DNA of 64,000 nucleotides from Mermis nigrescens (GCA_036768485.1 JAVLUZ010000768.1:1181770-1245769); one strand, 5' to 3'; shown: positions 35,400 through 46,976, counted from the first letter of the stretch. Program-made: numbers and translations. The notes: a model not told the origin generated them from the letters alone.

Positions 35400-36225
35400 C
35401 AATGACCGGTCATCAGCTTTGCTAGTGACCGGTCTATTCGACTCTGCTGTAGCTATCAGGGGGGGGTCAGGCCGGCCCGAAATATCAGCCTTAGTGCTTT
35501 TTTGGGCCAAATCGTCGCAGAAATTGCCATAAACAGAAAATAAGTACAAAAATACCTTAAATAAAATTCTCTTATGATTCGAGCAGTTTTCTGAGAAAGT
35601 TTGATTTTTCTCTATTTTTGATCTTAATTTTGCCTTAGATTTACTTAAGAATGCGCCATTTGTTTAGGCGACTCGAGCGATGAGCCTTGGCATGCTTATT
35701 TGAAAAATCTGTTACGATGCAAGTAAAAGTAAAGTGACAATTTGCATTTTCTTTTCGAATTATGCGCCTAGTTCGAACATTTGAATTTCCATTTTGACCA
35801 TTAATCATTAATTTGCCTGAAGCGCGTTTGAATGAGCAATTTGCTGGAAGTCGTTTATCATACTTCCACGCAGTTAAATCTCACAATTATACTCAATCTT
35901 CTGTTACATGGGTAGGGTTGCCATATATCCTTATTTCATAAGGACAGTCCTTACTTTTTGAGCCTTGTCCTTACTTGAAAAATGTTCTTGTTTTGTGCCT
36001 TACAAACCATGAGAGCCAAGTTATGCATTTAGCATTGTATTCGCTTTCTTTATTTAGCGGTTACTGTAAGATGGGAAGAAAAATCCATTTAATGCATTTT
36101 ATATTTTTGAATTATGCGCTAGTTCGAACATTTGATTTCCATTTTGTCCATTAATCATTAATTTCCTAAAAGCGCGTTCGAGATGAGCGAATTTACGGAA
36201 GTCGTTTATCATAGTTCCACGCGTT
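35400..36225 (+). repeat. Repeat block also present at 39400-40080, with 5' end of a hAT relic
   Basis: Contains a partial R3 hairpin (35407-35497), TTGGGCCAAATCG, a GCGACTCGAGCGATG stretch and TAGGGTTGCCATAT at about 35914. All are shared with 39400-40080. The hAT end is truncated after about 190 bp and followed by a second partial copy of CGCTAGTTCGAACATTTGAT (about 36115), which already occurs at 35766. Confidence 0.75.
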
Positions 36226-36424
36226 AATTTGAGGACTAAAATTTTGACGTCGAATATTTCAACAACTGAAAATAATAACCAAACAAATGATTTGTCAACA
36301 TTAAATACAAGCTGAACCTACTGAAAAATTGATTTAACTTGTTCTACTCAATTCAGTTGCAATACAGAAAAATAAATAATGCTGAGTGAAGCGTCAGAAA
36401 AATTAGACTTATTTTTTGATTCGA
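36226..36424 (+). repeat. SEG fragment in direct orientation
   Basis: Matches about 29900-30200 with an internal deletion: ACTAAAATTTTGACGTCG, AATGATTTGTCAACATTAAA, a TTGTTCTACTCAATTCAG stretch. Confidence 0.75.
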
Positions 36425-37564
36425 TACACAAACTTGAAGACAAGTGAATTCAAAATAATTTTTGATTTTTTATTAAACCTTTTTCTTCTCTAATATGTAG
36501 AGCTCGCTGAGAAACGCTAAGAAACATATTATTTTTGTCTAGCTGCAAGTAGTTGTTTAAATGTCCGACTTCAAAATTTTAGTCCCCTCAAATTCAGAAG
36601 GCCAGATACGTGCCTGCTGGCGGTCTATCGATTTCGGAGAGTCTGCCGGATAATCAGGAATCAAAATCTTTTCGATCCCTCCTCGCTCATGTGCGGTTTG
36701 GACACTAGCACTCCAAAGACCAATAGAATCTTGTATACCCGGAATAGAACTTTTGACGATTTTTTCGCGATTTTTCTTCATCAGATTCTAGAATCTGGTT
36801 GCTGTCCATGAACAGTTGTCGAATTTTTTCCAAATTATTTCAAAAATTCAAAAATTCAAACTTAAAATCGAAGTTCAATTTAAATTTCAAATTTTAAATT
36901 CAGTAAAGGGTATTGTATTCTTGTATCATTTCTATTAATTTCGGCTCCGTTATTTCGTCAAAATAAAAAATAACATCTGAATGTTTGTTTTTCATTGAAT
37001 CATGGCTAAGTGCGAAGTAAATTGTAGTTATTCGCAAAATGACTAGAGCCCATCGAAAGTTGTAATATTTGTGCACCGATTATTTTTAACAAATCTGTTT
37101 TTTCGGAACCCGAAAGCCGGAATGACTCGCTTGTTATCTGCATTTGACTATTGATTAGTCAAATGCTTGCTTATTATCTGATTTCCAAAGATAATTATGT
37201 TTTTCAAACTGTTGACTTTTAGCTAGCCGTTGCATAATACAAACCACAATACCTAGCAGTATGTTATATGGGACTTTGGTCCCCCCCCAAGACCCGGCCT
37301 CATCGTCCAAATTCTCCTTCAAATTTCATTTTGCCATTTATTGTTTTTAGTCTATATTTCCCAATCTGCTTGAAACACCCTTCTTCCTCATTTGTTCATT
37401 CCATTTGCAGCAAACGAAAACACAGATGCATGCATAAATCGAAATTTAACGTCACAACAAGATCAATGCTGATCGGCGTCTTACTTTATTGTTCGAATTG
37501 TTGCTACGAAACTTTTTGCGAATAAATAAATTCGCTTTGAAACAAATAAATAAAAATTTCAGGA

Positions 37565-38620
37565 AGAATTCCTAAGAGAACAAAGTGATGCATTGAAATG
37601 AATATTTTAATATGTACCATCATATAATAGTATTTTACACTATTAAATGCTCACAGAAAAAAGCAGAACAAAAAGACTATGATTGATTTAGACAAAAACA
37701 ACAGACTTAATTGCTTGAAAATCCGTCTATGAATTAAAATCATAACTGCTTTAATCCAGTATTTGTGAAAGATGAAGAATTTGAAATTCAATTCTCAGAA
37801 TTTGTATATTTTTATTTGTTTATTTTTGAATACATCATTATTTATTTTCAATCTTTACACAATTTGATGAACACAGGGGTCGAATCTTATATCATAGTTT
37901 TGGTTGTATTTCATACAAATTAAATAGGTACATAAATAATAAAAGCTGGCTCACTTATTTATTCTGGCAGCTCAGAATTTTGGCTAGAAGTATCCGCCCA
38001 ATTCAGGGAGAGAGTGCCGGGCCGGGCGCTTTCAATTCCTGATTAAATTAGCAAAAATAAAACATCGAACAAGAGATTTCTGCTCTGCCTAAACATTTCT
38101 GAATGCAAGGTAGAAGATTTCACCGGTCTGTGTTGTATGACCTCACAAGATCTTGATAAAAAAGGTATGTAGCTTAATTGTGTTTTCCGCTCCATACATA
38201 GATCAATTTTCAGGAACTTTTTAACCTTAACAATTTTTTGGGCTTCCAGAAATCAGGCAGTGCTCAGCTATGGATTTGACCTACTTTGCCCGGAGATCCC
38301 CACATACTAAACTAACTCCTGCCAATAAATACTGCGGTTATGATCACGCATTGTCGTAGGGTCTGGTGGGGTTTGCCCCTCCATTCTCTCGAAAAATCTG
38401 ACAGACGCCCCTAAAAATCGATAACGCCTAAGAATTGAAGTTTTCGTGCTATTTTTGCCTATTTCGCCCCATAGGACCTCCAGAATTTGGTTGCTGCCTA
38501 GTACGGTGATAACCATATGGGACCAAATTCCTAAAAATAGTACAACTAAGTTCAGCTCAGGGGTTCTATCGATTTAAGGGGTCCGTCGGATTCTGGAGGG
38601 TCCAGCCAGACTCCCACGCC
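37565..38620. repeat. Insertion within the inverted SEG fragment
   Basis: About 1 kb absent from the other SEG copies. The left half is AT-rich without features. The right part (38330-38620) holds GC-richer repeat material related to R5: GGGTTTGCCCCTCC, CATAGGACCTCCAGAATTTGG, TTGCTGCC, GGGTCCAGCC. No gene, and no clear TSD. Confidence 0.5.
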
Positions 38621-39344
38621 TATGTGTGGCCTGATGAGTGATGATGTGTGCGTTAACAGGAATAACTTGGATTTCGGTTTATCTCGCGGTCACTCGGGTA
38701 GCCAAGCCGCAAAGATTTTAATTGGCAGGCAAATGGCCAACGACCCGTACGGCCGCGGAAAAAGGTCGTTAATAAGTCGTGGCAAAAGGTCGCTGATAAT
38801 CGAACCTCGGATTTTATGGGGATTAGATTAAGGATTCTCGTCCAGTTTCATTGAATATTTCCAATTCGCGTGATTTGATAATTTTTTATAATTTCTCCAC
38901 TTTTTAATTCGTTTCTCAACTCTATTTTGTTCTCTTAATTTTACTCTGAAACATTAAAAAAGCTAGGGATTTCCTCTATGTTTTAGACGCTAATTGTCAC
39001 AAGATTTCGTGATTTTTGCGCAAAGCGGCTTTTTGACTTTTGTGGCCGCTAAATGTTTACTTTAGCCTTTATTTACCAAAATTCAAAAATAGAATCACGT
39101 CATAGCAGAATTTAGTGCCATTTTGCGAATTTGGCGCTCAGCTCGCTCCGAGCTATTTTTATAATTTTTTGCTTCACAGGAGTATTAAAATCACTATACC
39201 TTGCTTCACGTCTTCAAATCTTCGTCGCTAAACAATTTCGCGCACGAAAAAGGCATCTGGTTGTCAATAAGTCAGTAAACGTAATTTAGGATTTAACAAA
39301 ATGTTGCGACAAAATACTACAGATATTTAGTCATTCTGTATTTT

Positions 39345-39475
39345 CCGAGCCGGTCTGACCCCCTTGATAGCTACATCTATCGTTGCAATAGAACCGGTCA
39401 TCAGCTTTGCTAGTGACCGATCTATTGCGAGTATAGCTGTAGCTATCGAGGGTCGGGCCGGCCCGAAATAATATC
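39345..39475. repeat. Hairpin repeat R3, inverted copy
   Basis: GATAGCTACATCTATCGTTG, then GACC-type stem, loop ATCAGCTTTGCTAGT, then the complementary arm to AGCTATCGAGGG. Outer stem GAGCCGGTCTGACC pairs imperfectly with GGTCGGGCCGGC. Confidence 0.75.
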
Positions 39476-39906
39476 AGCCTTAAGGCTTTTTTGGGCCAAA
39501 TCGTCTTAAAAATTGCCATAAACATAAAAGAGTATAAAATACCTTAAATGAAATTCTCTTATTGAATTCAAGCACTTTTGCAATAAAGTTGAGATTTTTC
39601 TCTATTTTTGATCTTAATTTTGCCTTAGATTTACTTAAGAATGCGCCCATTTGTTTAGGCGACTCGAGCGATGCCCTTGGCATGCTTATTTGAAAAAATC
39701 TTTTACGATGCAAGTAAAAATAAAAGCGACAATTTGCATTTTTATTTTTTGAATTGTGCGCCTAGTTCGAACATTTGATTTCCATTTTGTCCAATAATCA
39801 TTAATTTCCTAAAAGCGCGTTCGAGATGAGCAATTTACGGAAGTCGTTTATCATAGTTCCACGCGTTAAATCTCACAATTATACTTGCCTTCTTTTGTTA
39901 CATGGG

Positions 39907-41118
39907 TAGGGTTGCCATATGTCCTTATTTCATAAGGAAGTCCTTACTTTTGGAGCCTTGTCCTTACTTGAAAAATGTCCTTATTTTGTCCTTACAAACC
40001 ATGAGAGTCAAGTTATTTGCATTGTAGCATTGTATTCGCTTTCTTTATTTAGCGGTTACTGTAAGATGGGAAAGAAAAATCCATTTAATGCATCGGCCCG
40101 GCTCGTGCCATGCCCACCAAATCACACGTGTGATAATATTTCATTGGTTGTAGAGGAAAGAAGTTTTAATTAAATCCTGAAATAATCTTGTTTTGTTGTA
40201 TTATTACAATGTTTTGCATTTAATACCTGTTCGATAAAATAATTATTTTGTTTATAGTTATAATAGGTAGTAATTGCATTGTCTTATTTTCGAGACAATC
40301 GTTAAATTTTTACTACTAATTTTTGCTACCATGTTTTTCAAGAAAACTTTTCAATCGAATTTGAGGGAATTAAACGGAGCAGAAAAGGCGAAAATTTTGC
40401 CTTCTGTGCCCACTGTTCTGTGGATAAAGAATGTCACATAAGTCACACAAGTAAATTGGCAGCAAAGGCTACAAGTTCGAGCAGTGCAAACTTTTTCCAC
40501 AATAATGAATCCCCAGTTTCCAAAAACTGCCGCAGCTGGAGGGACATTTGCTTACCATAGTGCTGTTCGTTAGATTTCTTTTTAATTTCAATAGTTGCCC
40601 AAGCAGATTAGTTGCTACAGTTTTTTCCAGATTCCGGCATCACTAAAAATTTTTTCTGGCAAGAACTGAAACTTAAGCCATAATTACTATTCGTCCAATC
40701 ACAAGGAAATCAAAAAAATTCCCTAATAGTTGCTTAAAACTTCAAACCCTGTTACATTGAAACGTTTAGTCTTCTTAATTTTCGCCATTACCGATATCAA
40801 ATGCAGCAGTGGAACGTGTGTTTTCCTTTAATGGTGAGAAGCAGTGGACGAATGACGAGGAATAAACTTAGAGTGGAAGCCATTAAAAGTTTCCATTTCA
40901 GAGTGAAAATGAACTATGCTTTCGGTTGTAATGCAATGTTCGACAGTACTGCTTGAGTAGTGATTTATTGCATCAAATATCGGCAAGCAGTAAGTATGTA
41001 GGCAATTGATTGAATGCTTACAATGTAGAAATTGGACAATAAAATTTGATTGAAGTATTTTTACTGTTTCTGCCTAGAAATGTCTCTTATTTCTTCTAAA
41101 AAAAGTATGGCAACCCTA
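39907..41118 (+). mobile_element. hAT relic, 1212 bp, TSD TACATGGG
   Basis: The ends TAGGGTTGCCATA and TATGGCAACCCTA are perfect inverted repeats, flanked by the exact 8-bp duplication TACATGGG (39899-39906 and 41119-41126). Both features are diagnostic of the hAT superfamily. Inside are two recognisable but unlinked coding remnants. A BED-type zinc-finger piece lies near 40400-40555 (FCAHCSVDKECH, then SH). A C-terminal dimerisation-domain piece lies near 40785-40900 (LPISNAAVERVFSF). Most of the catalytic region is missing, so the element is non-autonomous. A truncated 5' end of the same element is at 35914. Confidence 0.92.
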
Positions 41119-41302
41119 TACATGGGTATTTTTTTATTGCCACAAAGACATACAACGGTATATACGCGCCATAGCTTTTATTTCCGTCAAAAACTTATTA
41201 TTACACCAGAAAAAAGAAAGAAAGAAAAGGAAAAAAACGGAAAGTTTATTTTTAATGTGCAAAAAAAAATCTCAATAAATACTAAGTAGAGGACTTCAGG
41301 GT

Positions 41303-42310
41303 TTGCGAATAATTCGTCCCTCCCTACAATTCGCCCCCCACAACTCGTCCCCCCACAACACGCCTCCTTCACAACTAACCCTATCTCAACTTGCCCCCCA
41401 CAACTCGTCCCAGCCCCACAACTCCACCATTCCACAACTAGCCCCAACTCAATTGAAATATGTAGGTACTATACTCGTGCAATCATGGGGGATTTTATCG
41501 AATTCACAGAAGCTAAAAACCCGTTGTTGAATTTATCAGAAATTTTTCATAGTTGCTCAATGCCAACAGATAAAAAATTAAAGGAACGCTTGCTTGCTCC
41601 CCAGCCATGCACGTGTACAGCATGGGAATTCTGGGGGGTCAGGCCAAAAAATTTACGGAAGAAATGCCTTTTTCAGGCCGAAAAACGATGGGTCAACATC
41701 AAAAACGCTGTTTTTGACGTTACTTCGAAAAAGTTTGAAAAAATCGAGCAAATTGGACCGAAATATAGTCAAAAAATGTGTAAATGGCGCGTTAGCGCAA
41801 AATATGGCCAATCTGGAACGGGGGGCTCAGCCGATCTGAATAAATAGTCAAAAAAATTTGACTTTTGTAAATGCCAAAAACCGCAAAAACTGTTGTAAGC
41901 GCTTCTAAATAGCGTTAAGCTTACGTTGTTACAATGTTTCTGGTCGAATTTGGAAACCGTGAGAAGAAAGTTTTTCAATTTTCATTCTCGTGTTTGTCTG
42001 CGGGTGTGAGTTGTGTAGGGACAAGTTGGGTGGGGGCGAGTTGAGAGTCGAGGGCAAGTCCTGAGGGGGGTTGTATTGAGGTGAAATGTAGGGGGCGGTT
42101 AATCCCATATACCTGAAGGCGAGTTGTAGGGGCGACTTTTGGGGAAATTATTGTGTGGAGGGGGCGAGTTGTGGTGGAGGGCGACTTTTCGAGGGGCGAG
42201 TTATGTGAGACGAGTTGTGTGGATGAGCGAGTTGACGTGGGGGTGTGTGGTTGGGGAGGCGATGGGTTGGCGCGGTAGAATTGTGAGAACGGCAGAATGT
42301 GGGGGCGGGG
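41303..42310. mobile_element. FB2: foldback element with inverted minisatellite arms
   Basis: The left arm (about 41303-41455) is C-rich with units like CCCCACAACTCGTCCC. The right arm (about 42000-42310) is G-rich with units like GGGGGCGAGTTGTG. The core contains R2-related sequence (41585-41990). The left end GGGTTTGCGAATAATTCGTCC resembles the left end of FB3. No TSD was found and the right boundary is uncertain. Frames in the core are not credible genes. Confidence 0.65.
41585..41990. repeat. R2-related repeat in the FB2 core
   Basis: Contains ATGCACGTGTACAGCATGGG, GGGGGGCTCAGCCGATCTG, CAAAAACTGTTGTAAGCGC and TTTCAATTTTCATTC, diverged from the R2 consensus. Confidence 0.5.
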
Positions 42311-42525
42311 TTATCCGCCGTGCCAGGCCTCGGTGACGAACGAATGTATCTGAAAGGATTGAATAAGGCAGTTTACAGTGCCAATAAGAAACAACTTTTT
42401 AAAATCGTCTGCTTAGACAGGCCTGTTGTCAGGATTTCTTGACCAGTGGTACGAGTGTGAAGTGTAGTGCTGCGCTTGTTGCGATTAGGTGCTTGCTTGT
42501 TAGGTACGTGAGTAGTTATCTGCTC

Positions 42526-42615
42526 TGGCACTCTGGTTGGCAAACCATAAGTGCACTAAGTGCATTATGTAAGCTCAAATGCTTGTTATTGGGTGGTTCG
42601 CCAACCAGAGTGTCA
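42526..42615. other. 22-bp-stem hairpin
   Basis: TGGCACTCTGGTTGGCAAACCA (22 bases) at 42526-42547 pairs with 42594-42615 with two mismatches, around a 46-base loop. It could be the end pair of a short unrecognised MITE or a small-RNA precursor. Confidence 0.55.
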
Positions 42616-42662
42616 GGTAGTGAGCGAAATGGTGTCCCTCTACTAACATTATCATCATGTCA

Positions 42663-42820
42663 TACCTGGGTGTGGGGTATGCACCCTCAGAAGGCAAATA
42701 TTCAGCAAGAAAAGGCAAATGCCCCAGAATTTTATTTTGAAATTTTTCAGTTTTTTGGTTTTTATGTCAATTCGATGTTTTATATGACACTCGAAAACTA
42801 TGTATTTTAACCGTAGCCCC
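42663..42820 (+). repeat. R1 dispersed repeat, diverged
   Basis: ACCTGGGTGTGGGG, TATGCACCCTCAGAAGGC, CCCCAGAATTTTATTTTG, then a strongly diverged second half. Confidence 0.55.
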
Positions 42821-42893
42821 ATTTTTGGGAGTACCTAAATCATCTACATACATGTAAACAATTTTATGTAAATTCTATTTTTCTATCTACTAT

Positions 42894-42899
42894 TTATTT
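42894..42899 (-). terminator. Polyadenylation signal AATAAA (minus strand)
   Basis: TTTATT on the plus strand, about 70 bases downstream of the stop codon at 42968-42970 of the spliced-looking minus-strand gene. Confidence 0.4.
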
Positions 42900-42967
42900 C
42901 TAATAAAGCATAGTGGGTGCAGGCGTTAATAAATTACACTAAATTTACACATCAATATGTACACAGA

Positions 42968-43582
42968 TCACTGAATATAAGCATCATTGTAAACCGGATT
43001 ATGTACAGAGTACAATGATTCATGTGGATAAATGTCACTGTTGTCATTCCATTCAACAAGCTGCAGCGTATACAAATGCAATTGTTCTTGCTCATATGAT
43101 ACAATTTCTTCCGTCCTGAGTTCAATGCTTGAATAATTTGCATCTGAATATATTAACAATACAAAAAACAATAAATGAAAAAAGAATCACACACTACCTT
43201 GTGTTCCTTCATCTTCCATTGAAGAATCATCCTTTTTGTCACTGGTTGTCCATCATTATCACCTGTAAAAATAGAAATTAGAATAATAATGATACAAATA
43301 CGTAAATTAAATTCCAATTTAACCTTCATCTTTTCGATATACCTGCAATATCATCTCTGCTGATCCTGCCACTTTAAAAATTGAGCCGGTGTCAATTCAA
43401 CCTGCTGCTTCTTTTTATCATTCTTGATAATCAATAACTTGTTGCCTGATGATGCATCAGTTTCAATTTGCATAAATGGATTGTTGGACAAATCAAGTTC
43501 TTCCACACGATTTGCCTTAGATTAAGCCATCCATTATTTGCTTCCTTGCTTTCAGCAGCTTCTCGTATTGATCTTCCATCAT
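42968..43582 (-). pseudogene. Small spliced-looking gene, three exons, unidentified
   Basis: Read on the minus strand. Exon 1 is about 43582-43343 (starting ATGATG; KLLKARKQIMDGLI, then after a stop and frame change VEELDLSNNPFMQIE and LTPAQFLKWQDQQ). Exon 2 is about 43262-43198. Exon 3 is 43143-42968 (SIELRTEEIVSYEQEQLHLY, ending NPVYNDAYIQ and a stop). Introns of 80 bp (43263-43342) and 54 bp (43144-43197) both have GT...AG ends on this strand, which suits insect mini-introns. A frame change near 43520 and stops at exon joints indicate decay or indels. The protein family is unknown. It lies just downstream of the capsid-like gene in the same orientation, so it may be part of the same virus-like element or of a host gene next to it. 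Confidence 0.4.
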
Positions 43583-43599
43583 ATTAATACCGTGCGTTG

Positions 43600-43884
43600 T
43601 GGGGTAAAGGGGCCATCTACCAAAGACTTGGCAAACTCGAAAAGCAACAGTGACAACGCCCTTCCACTTCGACACCAATTAATACAAATTAGTCCCCAAA
43701 TTAAATTCGAAACGCATGATGCACCAAATTCAGGAGGAGTACAATAAGACAAACCTGGCGATTCTCGTTTAAATAAAAGTAATGATATTTCAGCAAAAAA
43801 TTTAGTTTATATAGGTTTTTTGACGTCATCAGCCTAGCAACAATTGAATGACATTGTGTACTTGCACATCCGAGACCAAAATTT
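43600..43884. other. Gap between capsid-like gene and downstream gene
   Basis: About 285 bp; the short frames here are not convincing. Confidence 0.4.
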
Positions 43885-45215
43885 CTAAACAGTGTAGTCA
43901 AAATAAACTTGTCTTGAATGGTCTATCATCAATAGTGAATCAAATTTGGCATAGATAATACATTCAATACCCCCAGCTGGTAAGGCTTTCCCAAATTGCA
44001 TTTCTAAACTAATCGTTCCTTCTCGCATCAATTCCCATGTATTGGTATCGGTTCCATCGGCACTGAGTTCAAAAACAAAAAAGGAACTTCCGCTTTCAAA
44101 TCTGCCCACACTAATCATGTTTCCTTTATCATCCTGACCAATCCCTAAACCATCAAATAATTGGATGTAGGAACGTAGAAATTGATTTTTATCAAAATCT
44201 AGCCTGTAAGGAGTGGATGGTACACTAGTTGCTCCACTGACAATTTTGATTTCAGAAATTCCAAAATCTTGAAAATCAAATGGTGATAATGCATATGATC
44301 CTCTTGCCGCTTCAGCATTTACCATACCAATGACTAAGCGTCTTGGCAATTGTCCACTGAATAATGAATTCAATGGCGTTGACCTTCGGTTTTTAGTTAC
44401 ATGTAGTGTGGTGATTTGTGTGCGTCTGATTGGATATTTTAAAGTGGTGTGCTGAAGCATTGATTCAAGGGCGAGAGAAATTCCTTCAGTGACCTCAACT
44501 TTCTTAACATAAAAACACATGTGCTTGACTTCAATTTTATAGTCTGTAGATGGGTTTTGGGCATTGTCAATCAAACAAAATTTATCATTGTTTCTATACA
44601 GCTCAAAACGTAATTCGCATTGATTTATCAAAAACCTATCTTGAAGCATCAAATCTGCATGCACTGGCGCCATAAGTTCGACCCATGCGCTATCTTTAAA
44701 AGATCCATTCTTTTGTAATAACCATGTTTTTCCCCCATTTTTTCATCATCGTAATCAGAATAATACATGGCTGCTTGTAATTGGCTTTTCTTTGCATCTG
44801 TTCCAAAATTCAGTTCCGTTTCCAGGAATGAACGATAAGCGTACTTATCACCACTATCGGAAATTAGTTTTCCATTTAGAAAAATTTTAATTTGTTTAAA
44901 AAAATGTCTTTCCAATCAAGTTTATAGGCAGTACAACATCACCGCCTAAAGCTCCTTGCGTCTTGGTCAATTTGCAAACAGAACCATCCGGTTTTGTAAT
45001 ACGAATCACAAAATAAATATAATTTTTGGACATATCTAACATGTACATATCGGGAGGCAATCAAAACTCGTAAGGTCCATCATTGGTGCAGGGGTTTTGC
45101 ATTGTACCTCGGACCAAAATGATCTCCAAATTGCCACCTGTGTCGTAGGTACAGTAAAGAGGTCCAATTCGCTCTTACTACTAGGTATAGAGCTTTCATC
45201 CAATAGTTTGCTCAT
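43885..45215 (-). pseudogene. Polinton/adintovirus-type capsid-like protein, frameshifted
   Basis: The total span of about 1.33 kb would correspond to roughly 440 codons. It is the best preserved coding region in the window. The downstream 262-codon frame (43885-44673) contains KYPIRRTQITTLHV, SGQLPRRLVIGMVN, GSYALSPFDFQDF and FLRSYIQLFDGLG, and ends SRQVYFDYTV. The preceding frame (44649-44915) contains QIKIFLNGKLISDSG, YRSFLETELN and DAKKSQLQAAMYYSD. A third piece begins at ATG 45215 (MSKLLDESS). This order of motifs matches a family commonly labelled F54H12.2-like in animal genomes, which I associate with the major capsid protein (double jelly roll) of Polinton/Maverick and adintovirus-type elements. 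The family name is firmer than the structural claim. At least three frame changes (about 45060, 44905 and 44700), partly at homopolymers, disable it; sequencing indels could explain some. Confidence 0.65.
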
Positions 45216-45237
45216 TATTATTAATCAGCAAAAACGT

Positions 45238-45525
45238 CTAAACCAACCAATTTGGGTTGCTTATTTTTCTGAATGAGGGTTTTGCACCACATCTTCTCTT
45301 TTTAAGCACTCTAACTTTTGATTGTCTTTTACGTACGCCAATACCCTTCCTGGATTGATGAATGCGGTCAGCGGTATCACATAATGCCTGAGCCGCGCCA
45401 GACTTCCCATGCTCAATAGGACTTTCTTTGAACTTACGACCCGTAGCTACATCGGCGGCAATTTTTGATCCACTTACCAATGCATGCTTTCCAATAGTTT
45501 TAAATAAGGGTAAAGCTAATCAATA
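45238..45525 (-). pseudogene. Small basic protein next to capsid-like gene, possible virion core protein
   Basis: A frame of about 90 codons on the minus strand, directly upstream of and co-directional with the capsid-like gene. The peptide includes FKTIGKHALVSGSKIAADV, ESPIEHGKSGAAQALCDTAD and the very basic IGVRKRQSKVRVLKKRRCG. Small basic proteins with a GK-x-AL/AADV-like stretch beside the capsid gene are what I would expect of a condensing or minor virion protein in Polinton/adintovirus-like elements; this is inference from position and charge. No ATG is present at the upstream end (a stop precedes it near 45524), so it is 5'-incomplete. A GTAAGT near 45470 could act as a splice donor. 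Confidence 0.45.
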
Positions 45526-45559
45526 TAAGCTCTTAAAAAAGCTGCCCAGTCCCTCACCT

Positions 45560-45602
45560 CTGTGATAGGGAGTGTAAGCTTTAAACCCTCTGATAGCACT
45601 CA

Positions 45603-45605
<3 letters not shown>
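45560..45605 (+). repeat. PAL-related end fragment
   Basis: GTGTAAGCTTTAAACCC and AGCACTCACCATA resemble 7351-7387 (GTGTAAACTTTAAACCCC, TAACTCACCATA). It immediately precedes (AT)n. Confidence 0.55.

Positions 45606-45679
<74 letters not shown>
45606..45679. repeat. (AT)n microsatellite
   Basis: About 74 bp of pure AT repeats. The MITE at 45680 is inserted at its right edge, in line with TA target use. Confidence 0.97.
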
Positions 45680-45680
<1 letters not shown>

Positions 45681-46976
45681 TAGCAAGAAAAAAATGCTCC
45701 GATGGAACAAAAAAAGGTAGAATATACTTGGAACAAAGAATTATCAAGGACGTAAAAGGAGGGGACTAGAAAAAGGTCCTATCTACAAATGTCACAAAAA
45801 TTTGCTAAAAGTCAAAAATTTCCTAAACAAAGAAAAAATGAAAGTAAGTAAATCAAAGAAAAAGCCTACCTGCGCCTAAAACTGCAAGATCTGCTAAAAA
45901 TCAGACTTTTACTAAGCAACGCAAAAGTCGAAGTATATTCTGCGGCCTGCAGAAGAAAGTAGCATCCTGTCGAACGAAGATAAAACATTGGTCTAGATAA
46001 CTGAACCACTCACTCTGCAAAAGCAGATATCGCCATCAGCTGAGCAGCGCCATGTTGCAATATTTTTCTGGGTCAAAAAATAGTAATTATGGTATGTTGG
46101 AAAAACGGCAATTTTCGACGTTCTGATTGAACACTGGTGCATATCCCTAACCTCCCATGCCTAATGGTTATCAGTTAACATGGGCAGGAATGAAATCCGG
46201 GTGGTCTGGTGGGATTAAACGCCAGAAGAGTACTGAATGGACACATGCATTATATATAAATCACAGTCTTTCGTTGCGGTATTGCAAATAATCATAGGAT
46301 ATAACTTTTTGTAATATTTATCTAGCCACAATATCGAATAAATTAACGTTGCAAGTGATTAGCAAAAACGCAGATTTGAGATTTATTTTATAAGCTTTAT
46401 ACTAAGCATTTGACACCATACCTAGACGTAGTAGGTTTGGGAGTATGCACCCCAAGGCAAAATACCCAACAAGAAAACGCAAATACCTAACAATACCGCC
46501 AAAATTCAATTTTTCAAATCTTTCTGCTCTTTTTGGGTTTTTTTGGTAGGTACCGACAGATAGAGCTCGACAAGAAACGTTCAAAAATGGTGTTTTCTTC
46601 GCCATAGCACTATTTTTAAAGCCAATATTCCAATTTGAAGCCCCCTCAGAATTTTGGAACCGCCCACTGTATGGTGGACAATATGAGAAGGTTCACCTAT
46701 TTTTTTCAGAGGCCGCAGAATATACTTCGATTTTCACGTTGCTTAGAAAAAGTCTGATTTTTAGCAGATCTTGCAGTTTTAGGCACAGGTAGGTTTTTTC
46801 TTTTGATTTACTTACTTTCATTTTTTCTTTGTTTAGGAAATTTTTGACATTTAGCAAATTTTGTGACATTTGTAGATAGGAGCTTTTTCTAGTCCCCTCC
46901 TTTTACGTCCTTGATAATTCTTTGTTCCAAGTATATTCTACCTTTTTTGTTCCATCGGAGCATTTTTTCTTGCTAG
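45680..46976. mobile_element. TA-inserting MITE, copy 3 (1297 bp)
   Basis: TIRs of about 267 bp (45680-45947 and 46712-46976) begin CTAGCAAGAAAAAAATGCTCC (broken here after the first bases relative to copy 1) and end TATTCTGCGGCC. TA lies on both sides. TIRs are longer than in copies 1, 2 and 4 because of an extra internal block (TTGATTTACTTACTTTCATT). An R1 copy is nested at 46421-46674. Confidence 0.88.
46421..46674 (+). repeat. R1 dispersed repeat, nested in MITE copy 3
   Basis: CCTAGACGTAGTAGG to GGAACCGCCCACTGTATGG with the CTCGACAAGAAACGTTCAAA block inside. Confidence 0.75.

Larger units (their letters stand above)
36425..39720 (-). repeat. SEG fragment in inverted orientation
   Basis: Reverse complement of about 27830-30060. 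Landmarks include TTTTGTCTAGCTGCAAGTAG, CCCGGCCTCATCGTCC, CGGCCGCGGAAAAAGGTCG and GCGACTCGAGCGATG. It is interrupted at about 37565-38620 by unrelated sequence. With 36226-36424 in the opposite sense it makes a fold-back junction at about 36425. Confidence 0.8.

Noticed and set aside
41303..42336. Frames with PHNSS or GGRIV-like repeats
   Set aside because: Translations of the FB2 minisatellite arms.
45606..45747. Frame with alternating isoleucine-tyrosine
   Set aside because: Translation of the (AT)n microsatellite.
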